Both the position numbers and the translations under genes were made by a program. Of a stretch of DNA of 64,000 nt, positions 1 to 10,123 are shown piece by piece. The first letter of the stretch is position 1, and every line of letters begins with the position of its first letter. The notes beneath the pieces are model-generated. The model was not told the DNA's origin, ran no database searches, and saw only the letters and a list, made by a program, of their open reading frames with translations. This DNA comes from Pectinophora gossypiella (taxonomy: Eukaryota; Arthropoda; Insecta; Lepidoptera; Gelechiidae). Location of the stretch: NCBI RefSeq assembly GCF_024362695.1, contig NW_026063267.1, positions 248,001-312,000 of the forward strand, read 5' to 3'.

Positions 1-491
1 CCGCCCGCGTGCAGACATCAGACAAAGCCTGGTTGCATCAAACCAGACCTCTCTACCTCTGTCCATCGCCGCGGAACTTTTAATAATCGGAGTCCATTAT
101 CAGAAGCCGAGCCATTTGCGCAGGAAATATTATAGTGCACGGAACAAAGGTTTGACAGTGTGCGCGCGAACACAGGTGCACTCTTGCCCCTACCGCCCTA
201 TATCCAATGGAACGGGGAGCCGCTACGATCGGAGAGCGGTAGGAACGGCATCAGCATTAGCAAGGCCTCTAACGCTGCGGACCGAAAGCTAGCAAGCTAG
301 GTTTTGTGACCGATCGGGATCATCGGTCGATCTTAACGGGAGACATCCGTAATAGGAGTGGTGAGGAAGGGGGAAAAGGATACTACTGCCACAGGAGGAA
401 GAGGGAGGTGACAGTAGTAGCTAGAGCAGTTCGGGGTCGCATACCCGTAGCGATTCTCTATCGACCAGTACCGGACAGATATCTGGCAGAA
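1..491. other. Unassigned GC-richer segment
   Basis: No convincing ORF or known repeat was recognised here. The stretch is richer in GC than most of the window and stops abruptly at about 492, where sequence homologous to the Helitron interior (the ctacaatcaataggagcag block) begins. It replaces the normal Helitron 5' part with its GTCT microsatellite, so it is either the end of another insertion or a rearrangement breakpoint. Confidence 0.4.
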
Positions 492-535
492 CCTACAATC
501 AATAGGAGCAGAGTAGTGAAGGGAAATTCTTTTGT

Positions 536-743
536 ATGAAAAATCTAAACCACTCAAGTTAGACGTTTGAAATTTGGCATGCAGGTACCTTAGATACCGT
601 AGAGGTGCACTAAGAAAGGAATTCCCGAAAATCCTACGGGAACGGGAATTAGCGGGAAAATCCTTTTGTATGAAAAATCTAAACCACTCAAGTTAGACGT
701 TTGAAATTTGGCATGCAGATACCTTAAGTACCGTAGAGGTGCA
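536..743 (+). repeat. 134-bp Helitron minisatellite, left part (about 1.5 units)
   Basis: Same repeat unit as 7696-9257. The array is interrupted at 743/744 by the BEL/Pao insertion, which duplicated gtgca (739-743 and 7696-7700). Confidence 0.9.
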
Positions 744-891
744 TGTTGGCATCCCCAACATTTTAGTTTTAATTATTATTTTAGTATGGCAATACTGTAC
801 TCTCTCCTTTTTCTAATGGTGAACATTACACGCGATTCTCTAAACTTCGGGCTTTTGTCTTTTTTACCAGCACCCTATCGAAAGTTAAACA
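744..891 (+). repeat. BEL/Pao 5' LTR
   Basis: 148 bp, TGTTGG...AAACA, identical by eye to 7548-7695. Unusually short for an LTR. Confidence 0.95.
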
Positions 892-908
892 TGGTCCTTC
901 GCAACACA
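892..908 (+). promoter_or_regulatory. Primer binding site of the BEL/Pao element
   Basis: TGGTCCTTCG follows the 5' LTR directly, as expected for pairing with a tRNA 3' end (CCA). The same ten bases recur at 47466 after a second BEL-like LTR. Confidence 0.75.
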
Positions 909-1705
909 AGGGCCCGCGAGTGAATTTGTGCCGAGCAGACATTTGTTGTTCAGAAAGAACTGTGATTTCGTGAGGTTTGAACTTTCTCGCCCGCGAACTA
1001 CTTCGTCGTCAGCAATATCGCCGGACACAACAACAGGTTTCGTCGTGATCTACACTTCGCCATCATACACATAGAAGAAGCATTCGAGAGGAGATTGCCC
1101 AAAATCAAGTATCGTATTTATTTAGGCATCCCACATCAAAAGTGCTAGTCATTCCATACCTAGCATACGTGTTTCCGGTTTCGATGGTGCGTTTCGGCGT
1201 GACGTCATTACAAGGCAAGATTCAGCTACTCGCCACTAGCCACAGCGGCGCTGATTGCTGCTACGTCACAGCTACGTCACACCAACGCGTCGCTTTCGCG
1301 CCTTCCCATTGGCGCGCTCCACGACACGTGACAACAGGGCGGTAACCAACGAGGTCTCGCTACTCACCACTGTGGCGCTGATGTACTACGTCTGTCACTT
1401 GCAGTCGCTCCTATTGACCGATTTGAAAATCGGCGGGCAACTGTGTCTGTGATACAGATCGATTTATTGGTTCGTTTGAAGACTCGCGCGTATAATACTG
1501 TTACTCGCGATCGTCACCAGGGGACTCTGCAGAGCTTCAAATATTTCCGGAAACGCCCATTTTTTCGTCGACGACGCCATATTTTTTTTTCTCGATAACA
1601 CGTATAGCGTAACTAGCCTGTTACAAATATTTTATTTTGTAATTGTAGCGTATTTAGCAAGTGTACTTAGTTTCTAAGTCATCATAAAGTGTTTGTTTTA
1701 TCATT
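909..1705 (+). other. BEL/Pao untranslated leader with CRE-like motifs
   Basis: About 800 bp without a credible ORF. It holds a TGACGTCA palindrome near 1200, two copies of ctacgtcac near 1260-1280, and a CACGTG near 1325, so it may carry regulatory sites. Nothing else was recognised. Confidence 0.5.
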
Positions 1706-4700
1706 ATGTCTGATTCGGATTGTGATAACAGCCCTAAGGCTCTAGAAGGTCTTTTACGCAAACGTGCCTCTCAGAAGGGCGTTTTGACGAAACATTTTAA
1801 TTATTTTCGTGACACTGATGGTGCGGAACTCGATCGCCAGTGCCTTTCCATAAAGGAGGAGAGGTTGAGGGCTACGTTTGACAGATTTGAAAAACTTAAC
1901 TTAGAGATATGCGCGCTTAATCCAGACGCGGACGACTGTGACGCTGTTGAAACAAAATACTTGGAAACGCTAACTCTGATAAAACGCTTAATGCAAAAGT
2001 TAGATGATAACCAGGTGGTTAGCCCTCCCCCACTGCAGACCATGGCAACGAAGCTGCCTGAAATAAATGTTCCGATCTTTGTAGGTAAGTACTCCGAGTA
2101 CAAACCCTTCATAGAATTATTTAACGCATTAGTAGATCGAAATTCCAGCCTACAAGACGTACAAAAACTATTTTATTTACGCAGTTTTTTGAAGGATGAG
2201 CCTTTTGATCTTATCAAAAATTTACCTTTACAATCTGAAAGTTATACAGAGGCCAAAACGTTGCTAAAGGATCGTTACGACAATGAGTACAAAATAACAA
2301 ACGAACACATAAACATATTGCTAGATTTGAATCCAATTACTAAATCAACAGCAGGTAACATTAGGGTGTTTGTCTCGTGTGTCAAGCAACAACTTGCTTC
2401 ACTAAAAAACTTAAAGCACGACATAAAGTCCTGGGATTCTATACTCCTATGCATTCTCACTAGGAAACTAGATGCTTATTGTAATAGGGAATTTCAGCTC
2501 ATTAAGGATAATAAACCCTCAGTAAGCACATTGATTGATTTTCTAGAACGTCGAGCCCTTGCACTTGAAAATGCTGAGAGAACTCAGGTGCAATTCCCCG
2601 TTTCAAAGGCTGCTCACACAGTGACAGTGAAGGACGTTGCAGGAGCCACTGTTAAGTCAGCACCGCCGCCACTTGCCTGCACACTATGTAAGTTGCCACA
2701 CAAATTGTTTATTTGTCCAAAGTTTAAATTGATGTCAGCTGAACAGAGATTACAATTCGTCACTGACAATAATTTATGTCAAATATGCTTGCGAAATCAT
2801 AATAAGAAGTGTAGGTACTTCTTTAAGTGTGAAGTATGCAAACAAAAGCACAACACATTGCTTCACAAAGATGCAGTTCAGTCGCCAGTAACGTTATTTA
2901 TGAAATCCTGTGCGACCCAAGTTCTATTGCCTACAGCTAGAGTGAAACTCATGGCGAGCAATGGAACAGAAGTTCATGTGAAGGCGCTACTTGATAGCGG
3001 GTCTCAAGCATCCTTCATTACAAGTGAATTGGTTGATTTATTACAATTACAACCCAAAACTTTAAATACTCCAGTGGTGGGTATAGGCAACAAAATAAAC
3101 AATGTAAATAAGTATGTCAATATACAATTACATTCAATTACAAAGAAATTTGAAATAGATGTCACATGTCATGTCCTTGAGAACATAACCTCAAAGCTAC
3201 CACAGGTCAAGATACCATTGGAAAACTTGGTGTTACCTCCCAATGTAACATTGGCTGATAATGACTTCAATGAGCCAAGTGTGATACATATTTTATTGGG
3301 TGCTGATATATTTTTCCAGGTGCTGTTGCCGTCTGAGCATTCCACAACTGTAAGCAGCCTGTCAGAGAATGGAGCCAGCCAGCAACTGCCGGTTCTACAC
3401 ACACAATTTGGATATGTGATTGCAGGGTCCATCCCAACTAATCAGCATTCAAGCCAAGTAACATCATTATTTTGCAATACATGTGACACGTCGCTTAATG
3501 ACACGCTCTCCTCGTTCTGGGAGTCTGAAAGGGTTCCTGAATTTTTTCCAGAAAAACTCCCGGAGCATGAGACCTGTGAGCAAATGTTTTGTAATTCTGT
3601 GAATCTAGATACACAAAATAACAAGTTTGAAGTTGCATTACCTCTTAAATTACCACTAGAGTCAATAAATGAAACACTTGGCCAAACTTTCAACTTAGCT
3701 CTCAAAAGGTATCTAAATTTAGAAACTAGATTTCAAAGGGATCCAGAGCTACATAAGCTGTACTCTGAATTTATTCACGAGTATGTACAACAAGGCCATG
3801 GTACATTCATAGATATCAGTCAATATAATCTTGATTCTGATCCAGTTTATTTTCTATCACATCACGCAATTCTTAGACCAGACAAAAAAACAACTAAGTG
3901 TCGTGTAGTTTTTGATGCTTCAATGAAAAGCAACAAAAAAGTATCACTTAATGATTTATTGTTAAATGGCCCTGTGGTGCAGAAAGATTTTATAGACATT
4001 TTATTGTTGTTTAGAACTGGGGAATTTATTTTTGTAACTGATATTAAAGCAATGTTTAGAAATATATCACTCGCCCAAAAATATAGATCATTGCAAAACA
4101 TCCTTTGGAGGGATACCCCCAAGGAAAATATTCAATGTATACAGCTAAATACAGTCACTTATGGACTCAAGTCTTCCTCTTACTTAGCTACACGGTGCTT
4201 GAAGGAGTTGGCTGTCCGACATAGGGAACAGTTTCCACTGGCTGCTCATATTATTGAACACTCTACATATGTAGATGATGCCTTAGTGTCACATGATTCA
4301 TCGGAACTGTTAATTGAATCAAAAAGGCAGCTATGCACTTTACTAGGAATTGGAGGCTTTCATTTGCACAAATGGTACTCAAATTGCGCTTCATTGTTAG
4401 ATGACATACCAAAATCGCAACAACATTTTGATGATATAGAGTTAGGGAAAGATAATGATGCTTCTCTAAAAACTTTGGGTATAAGTTATAACATTAACAC
4501 CGACTCTTTCATGCTTTCGTCACCCAGCACTAACGAAAACATGCCTACAACCAAGCGTGACATTTTAAGCTTTATTGGGAAGTTTTATGACCCCTTGGGT
4601 TATGCAGGGCCGATCCTGGTAACCTCGAAAGCAATCATGCAACAGCTTTGGCTAGCAAAAGTAGGTTGGGATGAAAGGCCGCCTGACGAGTTGCTAAAGG

Positions 4701-6874
4701 TATGGTGTGAATTTTTTGACAGCTTACAAGTCATGTCACCTATAACCATCGCACGGCATGTCGGTGTATGCAACGCACGCTCTGTTCAGATAATAGGTTT
4801 TGCAGACGCCTCGAGCACCACAGCCTACGGGTGCTGTATATACCTACGTGTCACCGACCAAACAGGTAAAGTAAAAATATCATTGTTATGTTCAAGGTCG
4901 CGTGTGAACCCGATAAGGCAAAGTCTAACTGTACCCAGACTTGAGCTCAATGCTGCAGTAATGCTTGCAAAACTGGTCGTCAGAGTGTATGACACGTTGC
5001 ATCATAAATTAAACATAGGTGATGTTCACTTGTACTCGGATTCACAAATAGTCCTAGCATGGATTAAAACCAATATAACATCGCTTAATACATATGTGGG
5101 AAATCGAGTGAAGGTCATCACACAGCTTACTCACCAGTACCGCTGGTCTTACATCCGCTCAGAGGATAACCCCGCTGACTGTTTAAGCAGAGGAGTCCTA
5201 CCCAGCGAGCTGCACAATCATCCTCTGTGGTGGGAAGGCCCAGAGTTTTTGCATAAAGGTGAGTATACATTAATGGATATGCCTCAATTACCGGTTCCCG
5301 GCGAACTACCTGAAATTAAGGCTTGTGCAGTATTTTCGGGCTCTTTGGTTTGTATGGTCTCTAGTACAAATGAACAACTTTTACAGCTAGATTTTCTAGA
5401 CAAGTACTCTGATATAAACAAAATGCAACGCATTTTGGCTTACATACTACGTTTTATTCAAAATGTGAGGTCAAATAGCGCAAAAAATAATTTAAATTAT
5501 ATATCCAGTAAAGAATTAAATGACTCATTGTTGTTGATAATTAAATATGAACAGCAAAAATACTTGAAAGAAGACATTCATAATTTAAAGTGTAAGCAAA
5601 GTATTTTAAAGGGTAATTTAAAACCACTGTGTCCATTCCTTGATAACAAAGGTCTAGTTAGGGTAGGAGGTCGTTTGGAAAACTCATCGATGCCCTATTC
5701 ACAAAAACATCCTGTTGTTTTGCCACGTGATTCCCGCGTGACACATTTAATTATCCACGCCGAGCATATTAAAAATCTACATGCTGGCCCTAGGATTGTT
5801 TTGTCAACTATTAATCAAAGGTTTTGGATAGTTCATGGAATGAGAGAGATTAAAAAAGTCTTACACAAATGTATAACTTGTTTCAAACTGAAAGCTAATT
5901 CAGCGAAACAATTAATGGGCACGCTTCCACATGATAGAGTCAACGCTTGTAGGCCATTCCAAAAGGTAGGTCTAGATTTTGCAGGTCCAATAATTATTAA
6001 ACAATCTAGGATCAGAAGGTCGTTAGAAACAAAAGCGTATGTTTGTGTGTTCGTTTGTTTTGTAACTAAGGCTATTCATTTAGAGCTAGCTTCTGATTTA
6101 AAAACTGAAACCTTTTTGGCTTGTCTAAAACGATTTATTTCGCGTAGAGGTGTTCCTACTGACATCTATAGCGACAATGCGTCAACTTTTAGGAGCGCAA
6201 GCAGTCAATTAAATAATTTATATAAATTGCAAAGCTCAAATGAACATCAGGCGAAACTTCATGCTTTTTCATCTCAACGAGGTATAACTTTTCATTTTGT
6301 CCCTTGTTATTCTCCAACATTCGCAGGGTTAGCTGAAGCAGGTGTCAAAAGTATGAAGTTCCACTTGAAAAGGGTTGTACAAACGGCAATACTTACCTAT
6401 GAAGAATTAAACACAGTTCTTTGTCAAATAGAATCTATTTTAAATAGCAGACCTCTAATGCCACTTTCAAGTGATATAAATGATTATTCTTGTCTCACAC
6501 CTGGTCACTTCCTTATAGGTACAGCGTTAAACGCATACCCTGAATCTGGTGAGCCTGTTGTCATTGTTAATAGATTGAAGTTCTGGAAGCAGTGTAGTAA
6601 TATCACTAACTCTTTTTGGAAAGTGTGGAGCAAACAATATCTTAACATTTTGCAGACGCGTTCCAAATGGAGAGATATCCAACCTAACGTTCAAGTAGGT
6701 ACACTTGTGTTGCTTAAGGAGGACAGCACTGCCCCTATGCAGTGGCCACTTGCTAGAGTCATTCAAACGTTTCCCGGTAATGACAACAGAGTTAGAGTAG
6801 TAGAGGTAAAAACTGCTAATGGTAGAACTCATAAACGGTCAGTTGTAAAAATATGCCCACTTCCAATAGAATAA
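1706..6874 (+). CDS. BEL/Pao Gag-Pol polyprotein, intact
   Basis: A single 1722-residue ORF carries all functions of an LTR retrotransposon of the BEL/Pao superfamily, which makes capsid, copies its RNA and integrates the cDNA. In order: a DUF1759-like Gag region (about 110-260); a Cys/His-rich zinc region starting at CTLCKLPH (about 325-390); an aspartic protease with LLDSGSQASF (catalytic D430); reverse transcriptase with TYVDDAL (857-858); RNase H starting at GFADASST (D1034); and an integrase with an HHCC zinc finger (from about 1351) and a DDE core (D near 1424, SDN near 1489, E near 1543). A C-terminal DUF5641-like tail ends the protein. No stop or frameshift is seen and length is usual for the family. 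The ATG at 1706 is the first long-frame start after the leader. No envelope gene follows. Confidence 0.96.
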   Translation: MSDSDCDNSPKALEGLLRKRASQKGVLTKHFNYFRDTDGAELDRQCLSIKEERLRATFDRFEKLNLEICALNPDADDCDAVETKYLETLTLIKRLMQKLDDNQVVSPPPLQTMATKLPEINVPIFVGKYSEYKPFIELFNALVDRNSSLQDVQKLFYLRSFLKDEPFDLIKNLPLQSESYTEAKTLLKDRYDNEYKITNEHINILLDLNPITKSTAGNIRVFVSCVKQQLASLKNLKHDIKSWDSILLCILTRKLDAYCNREFQLIKDNKPSVSTLIDFLERRALALENAERTQVQFPVSKAAHTVTVKDVAGATVKSAPPPLACTLCKLPHKLFICPKFKLMSAEQRLQFVTDNNLCQICLRNHNKKCRYFFKCEVCKQKHNTLLHKDAVQSPVTLFMKSCATQVLLPTARVKLMASNGTEVHVKALLDSGSQASFITSELVDLLQLQPKTLNTPVVGIGNKINNVNKYVNIQLHSITKKFEIDVTCHVLENITSKLPQVKIPLENLVLPPNVTLADNDFNEPSVIHILLGADIFFQVLLPSEHSTTVSSLSENGASQQLPVLHTQFGYVIAGSIPTNQHSSQVTSLFCNTCDTSLNDTLSSFWESERVPEFFPEKLPEHETCEQMFCNSVNLDTQNNKFEVALPLKLPLESINETLGQTFNLALKRYLNLETRFQRDPELHKLYSEFIHEYVQQGHGTFIDISQYNLDSDPVYFLSHHAILRPDKKTTKCRVVFDASMKSNKKVSLNDLLLNGPVVQKDFIDILLLFRTGEFIFVTDIKAMFRNISLAQKYRSLQNILWRDTPKENIQCIQLNTVTYGLKSSSYLATRCLKELAVRHREQFPLAAHIIEHSTYVDDALVSHDSSELLIESKRQLCTLLGIGGFHLHKWYSNCASLLDDIPKSQQHFDDIELGKDNDASLKTLGISYNINTDSFMLSSPSTNENMPTTKRDILSFIGKFYDPLGYAGPILVTSKAIMQQLWLAKVGWDERPPDELLKVWCEFFDSLQVMSPITIARHVGVCNARSVQIIGFADASSTTAYGCCIYLRVTDQTGKVKISLLCSRSRVNPIRQSLTVPRLELNAAVMLAKLVVRVYDTLHHKLNIGDVHLYSDSQIVLAWIKTNITSLNTYVGNRVKVITQLTHQYRWSYIRSEDNPADCLSRGVLPSELHNHPLWWEGPEFLHKGEYTLMDMPQLPVPGELPEIKACAVFSGSLVCMVSSTNEQLLQLDFLDKYSDINKMQRILAYILRFIQNVRSNSAKNNLNYISSKELNDSLLLIIKYEQQKYLKEDIHNLKCKQSILKGNLKPLCPFLDNKGLVRVGGRLENSSMPYSQKHPVVLPRDSRVTHLIIHAEHIKNLHAGPRIVLSTINQRFWIVHGMREIKKVLHKCITCFKLKANSAKQLMGTLPHDRVNACRPFQKVGLDFAGPIIIKQSRIRRSLETKAYVCVFVCFVTKAIHLELASDLKTETFLACLKRFISRRGVPTDIYSDNASTFRSASSQLNNLYKLQSSNEHQAKLHAFSSQRGITFHFVPCYSPTFAGLAEAGVKSMKFHLKRVVQTAILTYEELNTVLCQIESILNSRPLMPLSSDINDYSCLTPGHFLIGTALNAYPESGEPVVIVNRLKFWKQCSNITNSFWKVWSKQYLNILQTRSKWRDIQPNVQVGTLVLLKEDSTAPMQWPLARVIQTFPGNDNRVRVVEVKTANGRTHKRSVVKICPLPIE

Positions 6875-7547
6875 CCAAGTAATTGTATTAGTTATAAGAT
6901 GGCATAATATAGTTATAAGCTGTTTATATGTGTGTATTAAAAATATAATTTACTTAGTATTAAGTTACTATTTGCTACATAGTAAATTTAAAGAGTAAAA
7001 TTACCTTAAGCTTACCTTTGTGTGTGGTTTTTATTCTATGATAAGAAAATATTATTTTAAATTAAGGCTAAATGTTCCTATTGTTGATTATTCTTGTGTT
7101 ATAGGCTAACATGCAGCTTTTTGTTTTTCCCTTTAGGTGGGATATTGCTGTTCTCAGCAGCAAATAAGTAATCACAATAATATTGTGTCATCTCATTGCT
7201 TATCTGTAAGCTAACATTGCATTGTATAGATAGACACTAGGTTTGTAAAATTAAAACTCATAACGTTATCATTTCTTTTCATGATTTATTGCTATTATAC
7301 ATAGGTATAAAATAAACAGGTTTGGTAAAATAATACTATTTCAAAAGTTGTTTTATATTCATTTAAATTCATCTTTTGGTTTAATGTTGTATTAAAATTT
7401 TGCTTTCCTTGACTAAATATACCTACCTAGTATTTTTCAAAAATAGATTTACATTCAAAAGTTCAGATTACCTATAGTATTGTGTTCAAATATTTTCCTT
7501 TTTTTTGACATTATATTCTTAGGTTTTCATTGCTGCGGCTGGCAGTA
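6875..7547 (+). other. BEL/Pao 3' untranslated region
   Basis: AT-rich, no ORF of note. It lies between the Gag-Pol stop and the 3' LTR. No strong polypurine tract could be recognised just upstream of 7548. Confidence 0.6.
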
Positions 7548-7695
7548 TGTTGGCATCCCCAACATTTTAGTTTTAATTATTATTTTAGTATGGCAATACT
7601 GTACTCTCTCCTTTTTCTAATGGTGAACATTACACGCGATTCTCTAAACTTCGGGCTTTTGTCTTTTTTACCAGCACCCTATCGAAAGTTAAACA
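7548..7695 (+). repeat. BEL/Pao 3' LTR
   Basis: 148 bp, identical by eye to 744-891, followed by the target duplication gtgca (7696-7700). Confidence 0.95.
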
Positions 7696-9257
7696 GTGCA
7701 CTAAGAAAGGAATTCCCGAAATTCCTACGAGAACGGGAATTAGCAAGAAAATCCTTTTGTATGAAAAATCTAAACCACTCAAGTTAGATGTTTGAAATTT
7801 GTCATGCAGGTACCTTAGATACCGTAGAGGTGTACTAAGAAAGGAATTCCCGAAATTCCCACGAGAACGTGAATTAGCGGGAAAATCCTTTTGTATGAAA
7901 AATCTAAACCATTCAAGTTAGATGTTTGAAATTTGTCATGCAGGTACCTTAGATACCGTAGAGGTGTACTAAGAAAGGAATTCCCGAAAATCCTACGGGA
8001 ACGAGAATTAGCGGGAAAATCCTTTTGTATGAAAAATCTAAACCACTCAAGTTAGACGTTTGAAATTTGGCATGCAGGTACCTTAGATACCGTAGAGGTG
8101 TACTAAGAAAGGAATTTCCGAAATTCCTACGGGAACGGGAATTAACGGGAAAATCCTTTTGTATGAAAAATCTAAACCACTCAAGTTAGACGTTTGAAAT
8201 TTGGCATGCAGATACCTTAAGTACCGTAGAGGTGCACTAAGAAAGGAATTCCCGAAATTCCTACGAGAACGGGAATTAGCAAGAAAATCCTTTTGTATGA
8301 AAAATCTAAACCACTCAAGTTAGACGTTTGAAATTTGTCATGCAGGTACCTTAGGTACCGTAGAGGTGCATTAAGAAAGGAATTCCCGAAATTCCCACGA
8401 GAACGGGAATTAGCGGGAAAATCCTTTTGTATGAAAAATCTAAACCATTCAAGTTAGATGTTTGAAATTTGTCATGCAGGTACCTTAGATACCGTAGAGG
8501 TGTACTAAGAAAGGAATTCCCGAAATTCCCACGGGAACGGGAATTAGCGGGAAAATCCTTTTGTATGAAAAATCTAAACCACTCAAGTTAGACGTTTGAA
8601 ATTTGGCATGCAGGTACCTTAGATACCGTAGAAGTGTACTAAGAAAGGAATTTCCGAAATTCTTACGGGAACGGGAATTAGCGGGAAAATCCTTTTGTAT
8701 GAAAAATCTAAACCACTCAAGTTAGACGTTTGAAATTTGGCATGCAGATACCTTAAGTACCGTAGAGGTGCACTAAGAAAGGAATTCCCGAAATTCCTAC
8801 GAGAACGGGAATTAGCAAGAAAATCCTTTTGTATGAAAAATCTAAACCACTCAAGTTAGACGTTTGAAATTTGGCATGCAGGTACCATAGGTACCGTAGA
8901 GGTGCACTAAGAAAGGAATTCCCAAAATTCTCACGGGAACGGGAATTAGCGGGAAAATCCTTTTGTATGAAAAATCTAAACCATTCAAGTTAGATGTTTG
9001 AAATTTGTCATGCAGGTACCTTAGATACCGTAGAGGTGTACTAAGAAAGGAATTCCCGAAATTCCCACGGGAACGGGAATTAGCGGGAAAATCCTTTTGT
9101 ATGAAAAATCTAAACCACTCAAGTTAGACAATTGAAATTTGGCATGCAGGTACCTTAGATACCGTAGAGGTGCACTAAGAAAGGAATTCCCGAAAATCCT
9201 TTTGTATGAAAAATCTAAACCACTCAAGTTAGACGTTTGAAATTTGGCATGCAGGTA
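7696..9257 (+). repeat. 134-bp Helitron minisatellite, about 11-12 units
   Basis: The anchor gtgyactaag recurs at 7696, 7830, 7964 and 8098, a constant 134-bp step. Each unit holds a dyad (aattcccg ... cgggaatt around ttcccacgggaa) and a ggtacc-type motif. Units alternate in subtypes (ggcatgcagg or gtcatgcagg; acgtttg or atgtttg), which suggests higher-order duplication. It is not coding. Confidence 0.95.
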
Positions 9258-9734
9258 CTTTAGTAAACTTAAAGCTTAGTTGCAACAGGATATTACAAAA
9301 TTCCCACGGGAACGGTAGTTAGCGGGAAAAAACATTTGTATGAAAAAATCAAATCTAAATAAAAGGAGAAACTGACTGACTCAGTGACTGACATATCAAC
9401 GCATAGCCTGAACGGCTAAACGTAGGCATTTGAAATTTGGAAGGGACATAGCTTAGGTACCGTAGAGGTGCACTAAGAAAGGAATTCCCGGAATTCCCAC
9501 GGGAACGGAAATTAGCGGGAAAATTTTTTTGTATGAAAAATCTTAACCGCTTAAGTTAGACGCTTGAAATTTGGCATGCATGTACCTTAGTTAACTTAAA
9601 GCTTAGTTGCAACAGGATATTGCAAAATTCCCACGGAAACGGGAGTTAGTGGAAAAAAACATTTGTATGAAAAAATCGAAACCGCGTAAGATAGATATTT
9701 TCAATTCAATTCAATTAAATTATTTATTGCATTC
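9258..9734 (+). other. Helitron A interior, single degenerate repeat units
   Basis: The block between minisatellite and LINE tail is conserved in copies B and E. It holds two diverged repeat units and a piece starting aaggagaaactgactgac. No gene is seen. Confidence 0.7.
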
Positions 9735-9858
9735 TGTGATATCCAAAAAACAGGGAGTAACAATTAAAACACCCGTTCGGTACTTGGCAATTTATTTACT
9801 GACTCTGTCTGACAAAACTTACAACTACCTACATAACACTGTAGGTAGATATACAACA
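9735..9858 (-). repeat. Gypsy element, 3' LTR
   Basis: 124 bp, identical by eye to 17799-17922. A polypurine-like tract (minus strand tgtggaggaa) adjoins it at 9859-9868. Confidence 0.93.
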
Positions 9859-10123
9859 TTCCTCCACAATAACTTAAAAATAAGCATAAACCAAAAGAAC
9901 TTGTAAACGATTAGAAGTTAAAAAAACAATCTGTGGCTTGATGTAACAATCTAGCACACTTACTACGTACTATATTTCCCTCCACAATAATGATAATAAC
10001 AAGGAAAAAAAAAAAAAACTTAAATATAATAAAAAAAAAAATATAAATGGTTAATACTCAAAAAAACTAATTGGGTTTCCATTAATGTCTAACAAAAAAA
10101 AGATATTATAATGCATTATCTAC
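9859..10123 (-). other. Gypsy 3' untranslated region with two polypurine-like tracts
   Basis: The motif cctccacaataa next to the LTR (about 9861) recurs at about 9977. Runs of A lie between. No gene. Confidence 0.5.

Larger units (their letters stand above)
744..7695 (+). mobile_element. Complete BEL/Pao LTR retrotransposon
   Basis: It has two 148-bp LTRs with no difference by eye, each starting TGTTGG and ending AAACA, and is flanked by the 5-bp target duplication gtgca. A tRNA primer site begins TGG right after the 5' LTR, and a single uninterrupted Gag-Pol ORF follows. The site is inside a Helitron minisatellite unit. Identical LTRs and an open ORF suggest a very recent insertion that could still be active. 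Confidence 0.95.
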
